Shown here: positions 30,721 through 41,490 of the stretch, piece by piece | Numbering within the stretch: the first letter of the stretch is position 1 | Layout of the letters: each line of letters begins with the position of its first letter | Origin: Flectonema sp. DT1601 | Taxonomy: Eukaryota; Euglenozoa; Diplonemea; Diplonemida; Diplonemidae | Direction: 5' to 3' | DNA length: 64,000 bases | Assembly: GCA_964019425.1 (NCBI GenBank) | Contig: OZ025856.1 | Coordinates: 124,001-188,000, forward strand | Translations under genes and position numbers: made by a program | The notes under the pieces: generated by a model | Databases searched by the model: none | What the model was told of the DNA's origin: nothing | Seen by the model: the letters and a program-made list of their open reading frames with translations, nothing else

Positions 30721-32105
30721 CAGACAAGAAATTGAAGTGATCAAGGAATATCTCGTCTTTTTTGTGTGTTTTTATTGGTATGGACGCCTCAATAATTGCG
30801 GATGAGGGAGGTCTAGAAAGGGGTCGTATACCGGCTGATTAGATCCGATATATAAACAACAACAGACAACAACAGTAACAGTATTATTATCTGCCGTTTT
30901 TTTTTTTTTTTTTTTTTTATTCAAAAAAAAAAAAGGGGGGAGGGGGGGAAAAAAAAATAATAATAACAACCTTATTCTACCATGTTTGTAAGTAAGAAAA
31001 ATTCAAATCAGATCTGCAGGATGCCTGCCTTCCGGTATTAGGATTTTTCAAACAATAGCAGGCAAAGTCTAAACTACTTTTAAACAGCTTCTACTGTTCT
31101 ACTGTTGTAACAGAATTGTACATAGCAGCTTACACTGTCAAACAAATAAAACACTCACTACACAACACTGCTAAGTCGCAGGCTAGTAAACTTAAATAGG
31201 TAAGTAGCAAAGGTCAATCTCTTCAAGTCGTACTCTCCGATATTTAATATTCAGATTTGATAAGGTAAGCAGCAGAGGACAGCTTTTTTACAAGTTTACA
31301 AGAAAACTCGTAAAGTTCAAGAGGGGGGAAAAAAAAAAAAAAAAAAAACATCTGAATATGGAAAAAAAAAAAGAGAGAAAGAAAAAAAAAGGAAACACCA
31401 AAAAAAGAACTATGAGAAATAACAGAAATATTTAATTACAGCCTACTTAAGACCAGAAACTGAAAGCAGCGTAAGTCATTAAATCGCGTTAGTACATTGG
31501 CTTGTACCTCATAGTGAGCCTTGCTTTAATTATCAACAGGCCTAGGCTGTCCTTTCTTTTCTTTTTTTTTTCCTTAAGGTAGAAGGGAGGAAAGCAATCA
31601 GAGGATAAAAAGGGGGAAAGCACAATGCTCTCACACGTCAATAGACATGTCAGGTGGACGAGAGGGACTTTTTTTTTTTTTTTTTTCATCCCTTCCCAGC
31701 GCTTAGCGGAGAACTACAGCTGGCAATTGTGAAAATACCTTTGGAAAGTAAAATCCAGAGTTTACCACCAAAAAAAGAAAAATTTAAAGCACTGTTTTTT
31801 TGGAAAAAACGGTGAAAAAATGAAAATTTACCGCAAGACACACATTAGAGAAAAAGAAAATTGATTGTGTTGTATTCGGGCAAATTGGTTTTTTTTTTTT
31901 TTTTTTTACGCAAAAAATAAACACTTTTTTATCTACTTTTTTTGATGCCAGTATTTAATTGGCTTGTACGGTATAATTTATAAAACGCATCCAGAAACGT
32001 CAAAGATCTCATATCTGTCGCCTCTGTTGGTCAACTTTTTCCCAACTCAGAAGTATAAAACAAAACAAAACAAAAAAGAAAATTCAGTCGCAAAGTCAGT
32101 AATAA

Positions 32106-32669
32106 TCAAAAATCCAAATCATCAAATACACAAGGAGACGTTCTCCTCGATATTAATATTGGGGTGTAGGACGTTGATGATCCGCTTGAGCTTACCACAT
32201 CAGTTTTTTGTTTACCTTTAAGCTCTTTGTAAAATTGATTTAGTTTTTGAAGTTTTTCAATGTGAGAATCTCGTGATTTCATTAAGTCGCGTGACCTTCC
32301 TTGTAAAGATTCTATAAGTTCATCATCACCTGAACAAGGCGATATTATAAATGCCGATCTTGAAACCTTCGAATTCACTTTAAGGTGAAGCATTTCTAGA
32401 TTGAGAGCTTCCACTCTTCCTCCATCTTTTTTTATTTCTTCACATTTTTTTTCGCAATCTGACAATCGTCTCTTTACCTTTTGCTGTAGTCCTCTAACGT
32501 CTTCGTTTAGCTCAGCGGTTTTCAATTGCAGTCCCTCAATTAGTTTTTCTTGACTTTCAGCACCTCTTCTGCAAGGAGACATAATAACATAGTCAGTTGC
32601 TGGAGGATCTATTCCTCCAGGCGATTCAACATCCTCGTAAGTACTGTTGTCTGAACAACAAGTACCCAT
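32106..32669 (-). CDS. Dually acylated coiled-coil protein, function unknown
   Basis: 187 residues, ATG at 32669. The N-terminus MGTCCSD combines an N-myristoylation glycine with two adjacent cysteines suited to palmitoylation, so membrane anchoring is likely. The body is charged and helical (about 40-105 and 115-150), typical of coiled coil. A motif is duplicated: YVIMSPCRRG...EKLIEGLQ (about 27-48) and AFIISPCSG...DELIESLQ (about 107-124), each followed by a helix. The C-terminus is Ser-rich and ends in VFDDLDF. I do not recognise the family. Neighbouring PUS3 lies about 200 bases upstream on the same strand. Confidence 0.8.
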   Translation of the reverse strand: MGTCCSDNSTYEDVESPGGIDPPATDYVIMSPCRRGAESQEKLIEGLQLKTAELNEDVRGLQQKVKRRLSDCEKKCEEIKKDGGRVEALNLEMLHLKVNSKVSRSAFIISPCSGDDELIESLQGRSRDLMKSRDSHIEKLQKLNQFYKELKGKQKTDVVSSSGSSTSYTPILISRRTSPCVFDDLDF

Positions 32670-32866
32670 CTTAGATGGCTGACTGAATAAAAAGATGAAT
32701 TAATTAAAGGAAATGTTGCTAAAGAACAATACGGATAATCAAATATTTTCGAGTGAGGTTCGATGTGTGTTAATTCTGTTGAAGAAAAGGAAACTGTTAG
32801 TCGTTTTATTCAATTCATAAAACAGAAATTTAAGAAAATTGTTTTTTTCAATTCTTTTTTATAATT

Positions 32867-33985
32867 TTAAGCATTGGAGAAATCCATCCCTGCGAGACTG
32901 ATCCGGTCTTTAAATACGTCGTTGTCTTCATCACTTTCTGGTTCTCTGTCTTGCTTTTTGAGATTTTCTTCTAACTTGGCGCGTTTTAAAGTATTAAGAG
33001 AGGCGCATTTTTGATCATACGACATGTCGACAGGTCGCTTAGCATAAGGAATGTGAGATGGTACCTTACGACCAGACCCAGTAGGGGTGTCAGGTATGGT
33101 ATTATGAATAGCTCGAAGTATCAAAGGTCCAATCATAGCTGATTGGTATGAGTTACAGAAATGGTTTTTTAAATTAGCGAGTGCGAGATCCGTGTTATTC
33201 CAACTAACAGCAGGAAATAAACAGTCCCATAAAACTAACCCTTCATATCCTGCCATGTGATAGGTGGGTCGAGCAGGTGTTTTTTCAACGTCTAGTAATG
33301 TGTTAATAAGTGAAATGTCTTCATTGCCACAAGCAATATCGAAAAGAACTGCTACCATACATCTAACCTGATGATAAAGAAAAGCAGTTCCTACAATCGT
33401 AATTACCCCAGAGTCAGTTCCCTCTTGATTTGTGATATTAATCGCAAATATATTTCTTTTAAAATTCGACACGTTTACGACATCTAATTTTGCAAAGTTT
33501 CGAAAATCATGTTCACCAACAAGTTGATTAGCAGCTTTGCGAAGAATTTCTATATCCTTGGTACCCTTCATAAAGAAATATTTGTACACTCTACCAGAAC
33601 ATGTAAACCTTGAATTAAATGTATCACCGACGTGAGACCAGCCGTGGATACGTATATCATGTGGTAAAACATTATTAAGAATAGTGGTGTAGTCTAAATC
33701 AGGTGTCGCTGCTCTCATACTCAAGGCAACAACTTGTCCTAATGCCGATACGCCTTTGTCTGTTCTGCCGCATCTGCTGTAGTTGTTTGGAACTTTTTCC
33801 TCTTCCGTTATTAAACGGACTTTTTTCAATGCCTTAAACAGAACTGATTCGACTGTGTTATCAACATGGTCTTGAATCGCTAGACCTGCATAAGCTCCTC
33901 CAAGATAGCTAAATTTTAATGCGACATGTTTTCTAGTGTACCTCGACATGTCAAATGTTCGATCTTTTCCATTCTTACGTCCCAT
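32867..33985 (-). CDS. PUS3: tRNA pseudouridine(38/39) synthase, PUS3/DEG1 type
   Basis: 372-residue single exon. Isomerises uridine 38/39 in the tRNA anticodon arm. Two TruA-like half-domains are visible. The first carries VALKFSYLGGAYAGLAIQ and the catalytic Asp in YSRCGRTDKGVSALGQVVAL (about 86-105). The second has the EHDFRNFAKLD block, FLYHQVRCMVAVL and the C-terminal GLVLWDC signature of eukaryotic PUS3. PUS3 rather than PUS1 is indicated by NFAKLDVVN. The C-terminal 90 residues are basic/acidic and probably disordered. Start ATG at 33985. Confidence 0.93.
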   Translation of the reverse strand: MGRKNGKDRTFDMSRYTRKHVALKFSYLGGAYAGLAIQDHVDNTVESVLFKALKKVRLITEEEKVPNNYSRCGRTDKGVSALGQVVALSMRAATPDLDYTTILNNVLPHDIRIHGWSHVGDTFNSRFTCSGRVYKYFFMKGTKDIEILRKAANQLVGEHDFRNFAKLDVVNVSNFKRNIFAINITNQEGTDSGVITIVGTAFLYHQVRCMVAVLFDIACGNEDISLINTLLDVEKTPARPTYHMAGYEGLVLWDCLFPAVSWNNTDLALANLKNHFCNSYQSAMIGPLILRAIHNTIPDTPTGSGRKVPSHIPYAKRPVDMSYDQKCASLNTLKRAKLEENLKKQDREPESDEDNDVFKDRISLAGMDFSNA

Positions 33986-36840
33986 TTTTTGTATTCTAAA
34001 AATAAAAATAAAAACTTACCAAGAAGGGAATACAAACAAGGAATATACCTTCATGAAGCCTGTTGCGAAGATGAACATAAATAATCAAAACAGAACGATA
34101 GCAAGATTCCAACCCAGACATAAAGAGAGTTGAAATTGGGAGGTTGGAATTAGATGTCGGGACTGTAATAGAGAAAGAAAATCGGGAGAACGGGGGGAAC
34201 GAATAATTACTGTTATTTATGTAGTTCATTCGAATATAGTGTTTAGGAAGACGGAAAAAACATGAGGGGGGGAAAAGTTTCTTTTTTTCAGATTCTCTTT
34301 TTGCCGTTGCCCTTTACATGTACTACAAATACCTTTATTTTTTTTTTATTTTTTTTTGTTCTTATATTGTGTAAAAAATTCTTAAAATACGGTGAACACC
34401 ACCCTTTTTTTTTTTTTTTTTTTTTCGTTGAAAATTACAACGGTGGTGTCATATAAATTTATTTATTTTTTTCTTCCAGGTATATTTTACCGATCCACAT
34501 GTCGCGTTAACCAAACAGCCGAGTTACAAAGTGACATGCCACAACTGAATAGCTAAAACACCGTACACGAGCAAAGAGATTTTCCGTGAGGAGGGTTATT
34601 GTATTTAACGGGATTGTAGTCTTAGTTGGTGCAATTGCTTACACTCATCTAAACGAACCGACACTTCAAAGTAGGGAAAGAAAAAAAAGGAATCGGAAGG
34701 GAGAAATACGGGAAAGGGACGGGAGTAATGCCGCTCGAAGCAACTAAAGAGCTATTTACAAATTATCTTTTTTTTTATTTTATTTTTTGTTTTTCGTTCC
34801 TCCATTCTGGTTCGTTCCGTTTTTTTTTGTGGTGGTCTTTTTTTTTACCCCTCCCCACTTTTTTTATTTTTCGCTCACTCGTTTTTTCACTCTTTTTTTT
34901 TTTGTTTTTTGTACCTCCACCAACAAACCACAGTATGAAGTCCAGTAGGTGTCACAGTGTCGGCTCAAACGGCTCTGAGTGAATACGTCGCTTTGCGTAG
35001 CTGACAACAAAGGGGTTCCGTCTTCTTGCCTGTCAGGGGATACAATATCCCTTCGTGCCAACATTTACGTGCTTGCGGTTTACCGCATGCTCATATTCCA
35101 GTGGTGTAAATGTCCCTTTGGTCATTCTACCTCCCCTTCCCTTCTTTTTATTCTTCTTGCTTAATATAGTTTTCCAAGCGAATTTTAATACCCGCTTGAC
35201 TCTTTTGCCCATGCACAGTAGTGCGAGGCTGTTGGAGAATATCTTAATATTTTTTTTTCTATTTTTTTTTTTCCAATATTTTTTTTCGACAGCAGAAATA
35301 ATGTATTGAGTTGGGATATTTGAAACGTCGCCAAAAAAAAAAAAAAAAAAAAGAAGAAGAAGAAAAAAAACAACACTCTTTTTTGTTTTCGTTTTACTTT
35401 TTTTTTTTTCCGTCAAGCAATCTGCAACTATCAGCGAGTTAAATTCTCTCTTTGCTTCCGTGTTTACAACACTGGATGCAAAGCATGATACCTGTTTAAT
35501 GACGTAGCACATAAAAGAATAAAAAGAATGTAGGGTAAAAAGAAAATAAAACGAAAATAAAATTTTTGAAAAAAGGCTTGTCAACCATTCATTCAGTATG
35601 GCCATACTTGTGCGTATAAATATCAAAAAAAAAAAAAAAAAAAAAAAAAAATGCAAACAATAATGTTGCGTGTAGGTAAGATGGCCACACAGTGAATGAA
35701 GACTAAAACGTTCTGTAAATAGGGATGGAGAGAGGATGCTGTCGAAAAAAAGAAAAAAAAACTGTATTTTTTTTTTTTTTTTTTAATCACTATTAGCTAT
35801 GTTGAGGAAAAATAAAGAACAAACACGATTTCCATTTTTTTTCCCGATCTGAATAACGATTTTTCCTAACACAGAAAAAAAAAAAAAGGGAAGACTGTCC
35901 GCTAGTAGAAGGCGTTACTCCTTCTCAAAAAACGCCAGGTGTCATTGTCTCATTGATTGGTGCAGGAAAACTTTTTTTTTTCGAATGTACTGAAACATAC
36001 ATCAAACCAAAGGTTTAAAAAAAGAAGAAAAATGATATTTGTACAGAGAGAGTTGCATAGTGTACACGAAGGATGGGAAAATGGAAAAAGATTTCGCACG
36101 GAAAATATAATATGAAACAAAAAAAAAAAAAGTTTTTTTAACTCGCACCAATCAACCCTTACTGACAATGACAAAAATGACATTTCGTTCCTATATAAGT
36201 ATAACTCTTGTTTTTAGATTTACGTTTTGTTCCCCTTCCGTTTTCCCCCTGATAACTCTTTATTTTTAATGTTGTTTTTAATATTACTTTTCTTTATTTA
36301 TTTTTTTCTTTTCTTGTCCACATATTAACAAAGGTCAGCGTAGCGAACAAACGCTTAAAATTGTATTTTTGTTTTGTTTTGTTTTTTTTTTTTTTTTTTT
36401 GCCTCTTGCTTTCACTAAGGGAAGAGAGGTATAAAATATGCCCACAGGGAGGGAGGGCGAGAGAGGGAAGCGGAGTATTTATACGAAGGGATAGAAGAAG
36501 ACTGGATTGTGAAAGGTAGAATGGCCATTGTAGTACAAGCAGCGCGTCCCTTCTGACTTCGATATGAAATCAACACCCGTATCGATAATTCCTGTTTGCT
36601 TGTTTTGTTTGTTTATTTCTTATTTCCATAAAATCTTTAAATAATTTTACATACCTTCAACCGAGTCAGAAGAAAATTGGAGTTGGTGCAGAGTCGCAGT
36701 AATCCGCCAACTGTGTTCAGTTTAGATTTGTTTGGCTGATTGCTGTCACCAGACATTTACAAAAAAAATAAACTACGCACCTAATCGAAGCAGCAGTAAC
36801 GGATAATATTGTGTAACACTGCGATATACCAGAAAACCAA
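33986..36840. other. Intergenic, homopolymer rich
   Basis: T-runs near 34404-34424, 35260-35270 and 35767-35784; A-runs at 35333-35351 and 35624-35651. A hairpin-rich 180-base segment without homopolymers lies at 34915-35140 (perfect hairpins at 35037-35051 and 35074-35087). A possible alternative PKA end exon is at about 36652-36708. No gene called. Confidence 0.5.
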
Positions 36841-37986
36841 CTAGAAGTCAACGAACATTTGCTGTTGTTCTTTGGTGAGGGGCGCACTGCGGTCCTGTTT
36901 TGTGTTTGATAATGATTTGATACAATAAAACAAATACACTCGTGGATACTATTGTAAGTCATACCTCTTTCGATTCCGGGTATCTTTCGAAGTTAGAAGT
37001 GTCACCTGCACCTTTTGTCTTAATTGGAATTGGTGCAGGGTATTGAAGAGCCAAAAGTTTTTCCCAGTTAGCACCCTTAAAATATGGGTGGGTCTTAACA
37101 TCCTGTGAACCTCCCTTAAGAGTTCCAAGTCTCTTGGTGTGGTCGGTTTGAAGTAGTTGTCTAATAAGATCCTTAGCACGTGAATCAAACCAGTTAGGGA
37201 ACTGAACACGTCCTTCAAGAATCTTTTCATAGATTCTAAATGGACTGTCATCAAAGAATGGTGGGTATCCAGCGTTGAACTCGTACAATAAGATTCCCAT
37301 TGCCCACCAGTCAACAGCTTTTCCGTGACCCTTTGATTGGATAACTTCAGGTGCTAAATATTCAGGTGTACCACAAAGTGTAAAAGTTCTCTCAGGGACT
37401 CTCTTTGCGAACCCAAAATCAGTGATCTTAACGTGACCCTTTCCATCCAGTAGTAGATTCTCAGGCTTTAAATCTCTGTAGATAATATCCTTGTTGTGAA
37501 TGTACTCGAATACTAAGACAAGCTGTTTTTTAGATTTGTTTTGGTTTATTACTTTTCGGTTTTAAAAGATAAATCTAATCAAAAATAAGAAGGGGGAAAA
37601 AATACCTCAGCGTGGTAGAACTTTGAGACATCATTTGGGAACCGACCTGCAGATCTTAAATGAGTGAACATCTCTCCACCAATAACGTATTCAAGAACTA
37701 TGTAAAGCTTCTTTTCGTCTTGAAATGTAGTGATGATATTTACAATAAAAGGATGACTCAGTTCGCTTAGTAGACTCTTCTCCGCGAGGATATGCTGCAC
37801 TTGTTTCATTTTTATGATTTCTCTCTTCTTTAAACATTTTACTGCAAAGTAAGACTCAGCTCCCTTCAGCTTTGTCAGTCGTACTCGTCCGAAACTACCC
37901 GTTCCTAAAGTCTCTTTCATGTCCAAGTCTGATAGTTTCCAGTTAGACGTATCAGGCTTCTGAAACGTTGACTTTGTAGTTGCCAT
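36841..37986 (-). CDS. cAMP-dependent protein kinase (PKA) catalytic subunit
   Basis: AGC-family kinase. Three exons: 37986-37606, 37522-36965 and 36894-36841. Introns 37605-37523 (GTATTT...ACAG) and 36964-36895 (GTATGA...ACAG), both phase 0. The product is 330 residues, standard for PKA-C. Motifs in order: Gly loop GTGSFGRV (28-35), Lys50 in [15 protein letters not shown] (catalytic Asp), [25 protein letters not shown] with the activation-loop Thr, then the AGC tail with [10 protein letters not shown]. Exon 3 adds [17 protein letters not shown], ending in the hydrophobic FxxF motif that docks on the N-lobe. That exact ending validates the tiny third exon. A regulatory subunit is not in the window. 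An A-run lies just upstream of the ATG. Confidence 0.95.
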
Positions 37987-39573
37987 TATATTATTTTTTT
38001 TTTTTTTTTTTTCCTTTTTGTTGGTGTTGGTTGTTTTTTTTTTTTTTTATTCCTACCTCGTTTCTTTCTGCTCTGTTTCTTTCTGTTTTGCTGTGGGAAG
38101 TAATTTGAAATAACCAAAAAAAAAAAAAAAAAACTTTAACAAAAACAAGCAGGAGGATTCCCGCTCAATATTTTCTTATCGACCATGTAAACTGTTCAGT
38201 ACTGGTAATTAATAAAAAAAAGGGGGTTACCATAACACAATCACAAAGACAATTGAAACAGTGAGGGGTAAAGACATGCAGGAAAATCATATGTGGCAAA
38301 ACAACATAACATAGATGAGAATATATTTATTTTTATTTTTTTTTTTATTTCTTTATCGAAATCACGAAGTCAAAACCTCTGGAGCTACATAACACAAAAG
38401 AACTTGAATATAATAAAAAAGAATAGAATAAGGCGGGTTGACATGTTCGAATATCTGCATTGCACCAGAGTTAACTAACATAAACGTTAGTTGTGATACA
38501 TACGCTGACTAAAGGTAAAGAAAGAGGTGATAGTATGACAACAATGTAGAAACAGTAATAAACCTTATTTATAATACTAAAAATAAGTATTAAGGTTAAA
38601 CTGAAACAGAAGACGAAGGGGGTAAAAAGAATTCTTTGAATAAAGCTTTTTATAAAGATGTGAATACACAATAAACAAGTCAATTCACGATTTATTTTTT
38701 TTTATTTTTTTTGCCATCTCCTTTTGTGGGTGGGATGGGAAGTCTTTTGCCACGTCATGAGTACGCACGAAGACTGAGGGCCACTCGAATTTGAGGGTCA
38801 CTCTAAAATGGGAGTGAACTGTGTCATTATTATTTCTTTTATTTTTGTTGCTCATTTGTTGTCGTGGAAAGCATTCTGACAATCACAAACATTCTGATGT
38901 AGACAAAAAAAAGTAGAGCCACAAGGACTCGAGAGGGCTGACAGAATGCATAACACGCACAAAGAAGAACACTCCAAAGAAGTATTAATGAGCTCTTTTT
39001 TCTTTTTTTTTTGTTTCGTTATTTTTTTTTTTTTTTTTTTTTGTGTGTAAATGTATAATAGTGTTGTTATTTTTTTTTTCTTTTCTTCGAATCCCACTAC
39101 GAAGCCCACGGCTGTATAATATCATAACTCGTGTTCTTGTTGAACGGAAACAACTAACCAGAAGTGGCTATGCACCACCACACAACGGATTGAGAAAGAG
39201 CTCTCAATCTGTCAATCTTTCCATTAATAAAATTATCCGCGTTTAGTCAAAGCAAGCATAATAACAAAAAAAAAAAAAAAATGAAACAGAAAAAGAAAGA
39301 AAGTTTTTTCACAAAGTACTTCAGAAATAAAGGAGAGGATCAGGAGGGAATTCACTCTTCCTTTCGCACGATCTTTTTATTTTTTTCGTTAATTTCCCCT
39401 TTCAAAGCTTTAATGCGGAATGTTTTTTTTTTTTTTTTTTTAACCCACGACAATATGAAGGAAATTAAAAACAGGAGACCGATAAGGGGAAATAGATGAA
39501 AAGAGAGGAGGAGGAAAGAAGAAAGAATAAAAAAAGTATGCAAATACTACCAACCGTAAAATATTATAATCTA
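37987..39573. other. Intergenic, homopolymer rich
   Basis: T-runs at 37994-38012, 38037-38048, 39022-39042 and 39424-39440. No gene recognised. Confidence 0.5.
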
Positions 39574-39936
39574 TCAAGCTGGTGGTGGTTTCCAGCACGT
39601 CTTTTGCAAACTAACACATTTGCTGATATTGCTGCCTTCCACAGACAGAGAAAATAAGAAGGAAAGATAGAGAAGGAAAAAAAAGATGACAAATAAAAAA
39701 AGAATTGCACGACGAAAAAAACTGATTACCAAAATAAAAGTTACGAACCACATTACAATATCAAGAGGCCTGAGTATGTACTCGTACCACCCCATAGCTC
39801 CAGCTGAAGGACTAAAACAACATAAATGGTTTCCAAAGGAGAGGTAAGAATAGTACACCCACTCTGAAGTATTTAACCTTACAGTTGTGTTTGTATGGGG
39901 ATGGTAATTGTCGTGGGTGATGAGAACGATGAGCAT
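39574..39936 (-). CDS. Possible membrane-protein exon, uncertain
   Basis: About 120 codons open on the minus strand. The first 75 have rich composition (THDNYHPHTNTT, SEWVYYSYLSFGN, FSPSAGAMGWYEYILRPLDIVMW) leading into a hydrophobic span. A WYEYILRPLDIVMWFVTFIL stretch is reminiscent of the pore-adjacent segment of ionotropic glutamate receptors, but that is weak. The rest crosses T-rich DNA and gives Phe/Leu, so the real exon may end at the GTAATC donor-like site within it. No acceptable upstream partner was found. Confidence 0.25.
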   Translation of the reverse strand: MLIVLITHDNYHPHTNTTVRLNTSEWVYYSYLSFGNHLCCFSPSAGAMGWYEYILRPLDIVMWFVTFILVISFFRRAILFLFVIFFFLLYLSFLFSLSVEGSNISKCVSLQKTCWKPPPA

Positions 39937-40081
39937 TTTTATTTTCAAAAGGCTGCAGATCACTAATTGACAAAACTAATGGCGGCAATATGGATAGTAA
40001 GGGAGAGAAGGTGTCGAAGGCGCACTGTTTTCACAACGGACCCAAGAAACTGAATTAAGTAGAGGACCTGAATGAGATGCA

Positions 40082-40687
40082 TCACTGAGACCGTTGAACA
40101 CATGCCGCCTGCCATGCACGTGCTGCCTGTTGTCTTGTACACCAAAGGTGAAAGGTTTCGCTAAGACCGCTGACGGTATCCTTGGCGCGAATGTGCTCAT
40201 CGTTTAGAGCCAAGGCGTTATGTCTGATGCTGTGCTCCTTTGTTTCGCGGATGGTTTCAACTTTTGAAGTTTGTGCTGCGACATATGCATCAAAAGTTTC
40301 AGCGCGAACTGCATAGCGACGTCTTGGTCGGTAGGCATGTTTTCTTGCGCGGCGTTTTCCAACTTCTTTAAGTCCATGAGCAACCTTTTCATATGATCCT
40401 AAAGTGTGAATAACACCACCTAACCATGCTCCTCTCACCCCTGATGCTGATGCCAAATCCTGTGGTAGTAGAAACTGTGAAATCACATCGAAAAGTTCCC
40501 TTACTTCCCACCACTGTGCCCGCCTGCTTCTGTTAGTTGCCGCCCAGCTATTTTCAACATATCTTTCTAATTGTCTCTTATCATTCTCATCGCAGTCATC
40601 ACATTCTGACTGGGAACACCACGACACTACAGCTGAGGTTGCTGCAGACACAATTGCTACTCCTACGAGAACCTTTTGTTGTTCCAT
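40082..40687 (-). CDS. Single-pass membrane-anchored protein with F-box-like segment
   Basis: 201 residues from the ATG at 40687. An in-frame ATG at 40765 would add 26 residues, but the downstream start is preferred because the hydrophobic anchor QKVLVGVAIVSAATSAVVSWC then sits at the very N-terminus and the upstream part contains a TTCCAG acceptor-like site. After an acidic Cys pair (CDDCDEND) comes WWEVRELFDVISQFLLPQDLASASGVRGAW (about 60-90), which fits the F-box pattern. The remainder is Arg-rich and helical (KRRARKHAYRPRRRY). Family not recognised; an ER- or organelle-anchored F-box protein is a guess. The C-terminus is Gln/Ala rich. Confidence 0.6.
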   Translation of the reverse strand: MEQQKVLVGVAIVSAATSAVVSWCSQSECDDCDENDKRQLERYVENSWAATNRSRRAQWWEVRELFDVISQFLLPQDLASASGVRGAWLGGVIHTLGSYEKVAHGLKEVGKRRARKHAYRPRRRYAVRAETFDAYVAAQTSKVETIRETKEHSIRHNALALNDEHIRAKDTVSGLSETFHLWCTRQQAARAWQAACVQRSQ

Positions 40688-41446
40688 CTTTGAGTATTGG
40701 TGCTGGAAGAAATGTATGATTAAGAATGAATAGTTGATTCTTCTTGACTTATAATTCTTATTCATTGTGATGTATACTTTTGAAAGAAAGAAGATACTCC
40801 ACGGCTATATGGTGTTCAGAAGTCACAAAAATAAAAATAAAAACTTGGCACATGAAAATAAAAAGTAAACAGCACAACGTTTAAACTGCTACCTTAAATC
40901 ATTTTTAGTTACGGAGTTACTACAACTATTCATTTGTTTTCCTTTCACTTGTTGTTTGTTGTTTGTTGTTATTTGCTGTTGTTGGTGTTGTTGTTGCTGC
41001 TGTAATTCTTCTTATCGTTGCACTACATTACTATTTTTTTTTTTTTTTTTCGTGTACCGTTTTTATTTTTATTTCATTTCTTTCGTTTTCGTTTTTTTTT
41101 TTTTTTTTTTTTCCCTTTTTTCTGCTGCAATTCGCAGAAGAAGAAACAGGTATAGCAAAGTGAAACACGTACCTCGCTAGATAAACACACTGTTAAGCTA
41201 AACCATAGTTAGGTTTCCTTTTTGACGAATTGTACGTATTTTGAAGTCACCATCAATACCCTAGCATAAACATTTATAATGATATAAATGTATGTATTGT
41301 ATCAAAAGTTTAACTAAGGTAATGTTAGTATTGGTAAAAACACTCTACAAATGTCGTAAAAGACTCTACATAGAACTTATTTGCGTACATGTTTTTTTTT
41401 GTTGTTGTTTTTCATGTTGCTTTCAGTGTTGTTCGGGTTAATTGTT

Positions 41447-41490
41447 CGATTGTGTAAAAATACAATCGTTTTTTTTTTTTTTTTTTTTTT
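41447..41490 (+). other. Perfect hairpin followed by a T-run
   Basis: CGATTGT (41447-41453) and ACAATCG (41462-41468) form a 7-bp stem with an 8-base loop, followed without a gap by about 22 T. It looks like a bacterial-style terminator or a Pol III stop, but in this T-run-rich genome the juxtaposition may be chance. Confidence 0.45.

Larger units (their letters stand above)
21346..32105. other. Gene desert 1 (10.8 kb)
   Basis: No convincing protein gene on either strand. It consists of dozens of long A/T homopolymers separated by 100-500 bases of complex, often hairpin-forming sequence. Recognisable contents are the repeat cluster at 22.7-24.6 kb, structured element Y copy 1 (26861), hairpin repeat X copy 3 (29156), perfect hairpins (21788, 22154, 22167, 23230, 24168, 28598) and a T21-CG-A20 palindrome (29895). 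The longest open stretch without homopolymers (25117-25557 minus, 146 codons) shows no family resemblance. Confidence 0.6.

Noticed and set aside
35033-35656. 207-codon minus-strand frame
   Set aside because: Mostly poly-Phe/Lys from homopolymers. Only the last 30 codons have normal composition, and they overlap a hairpin-rich island.
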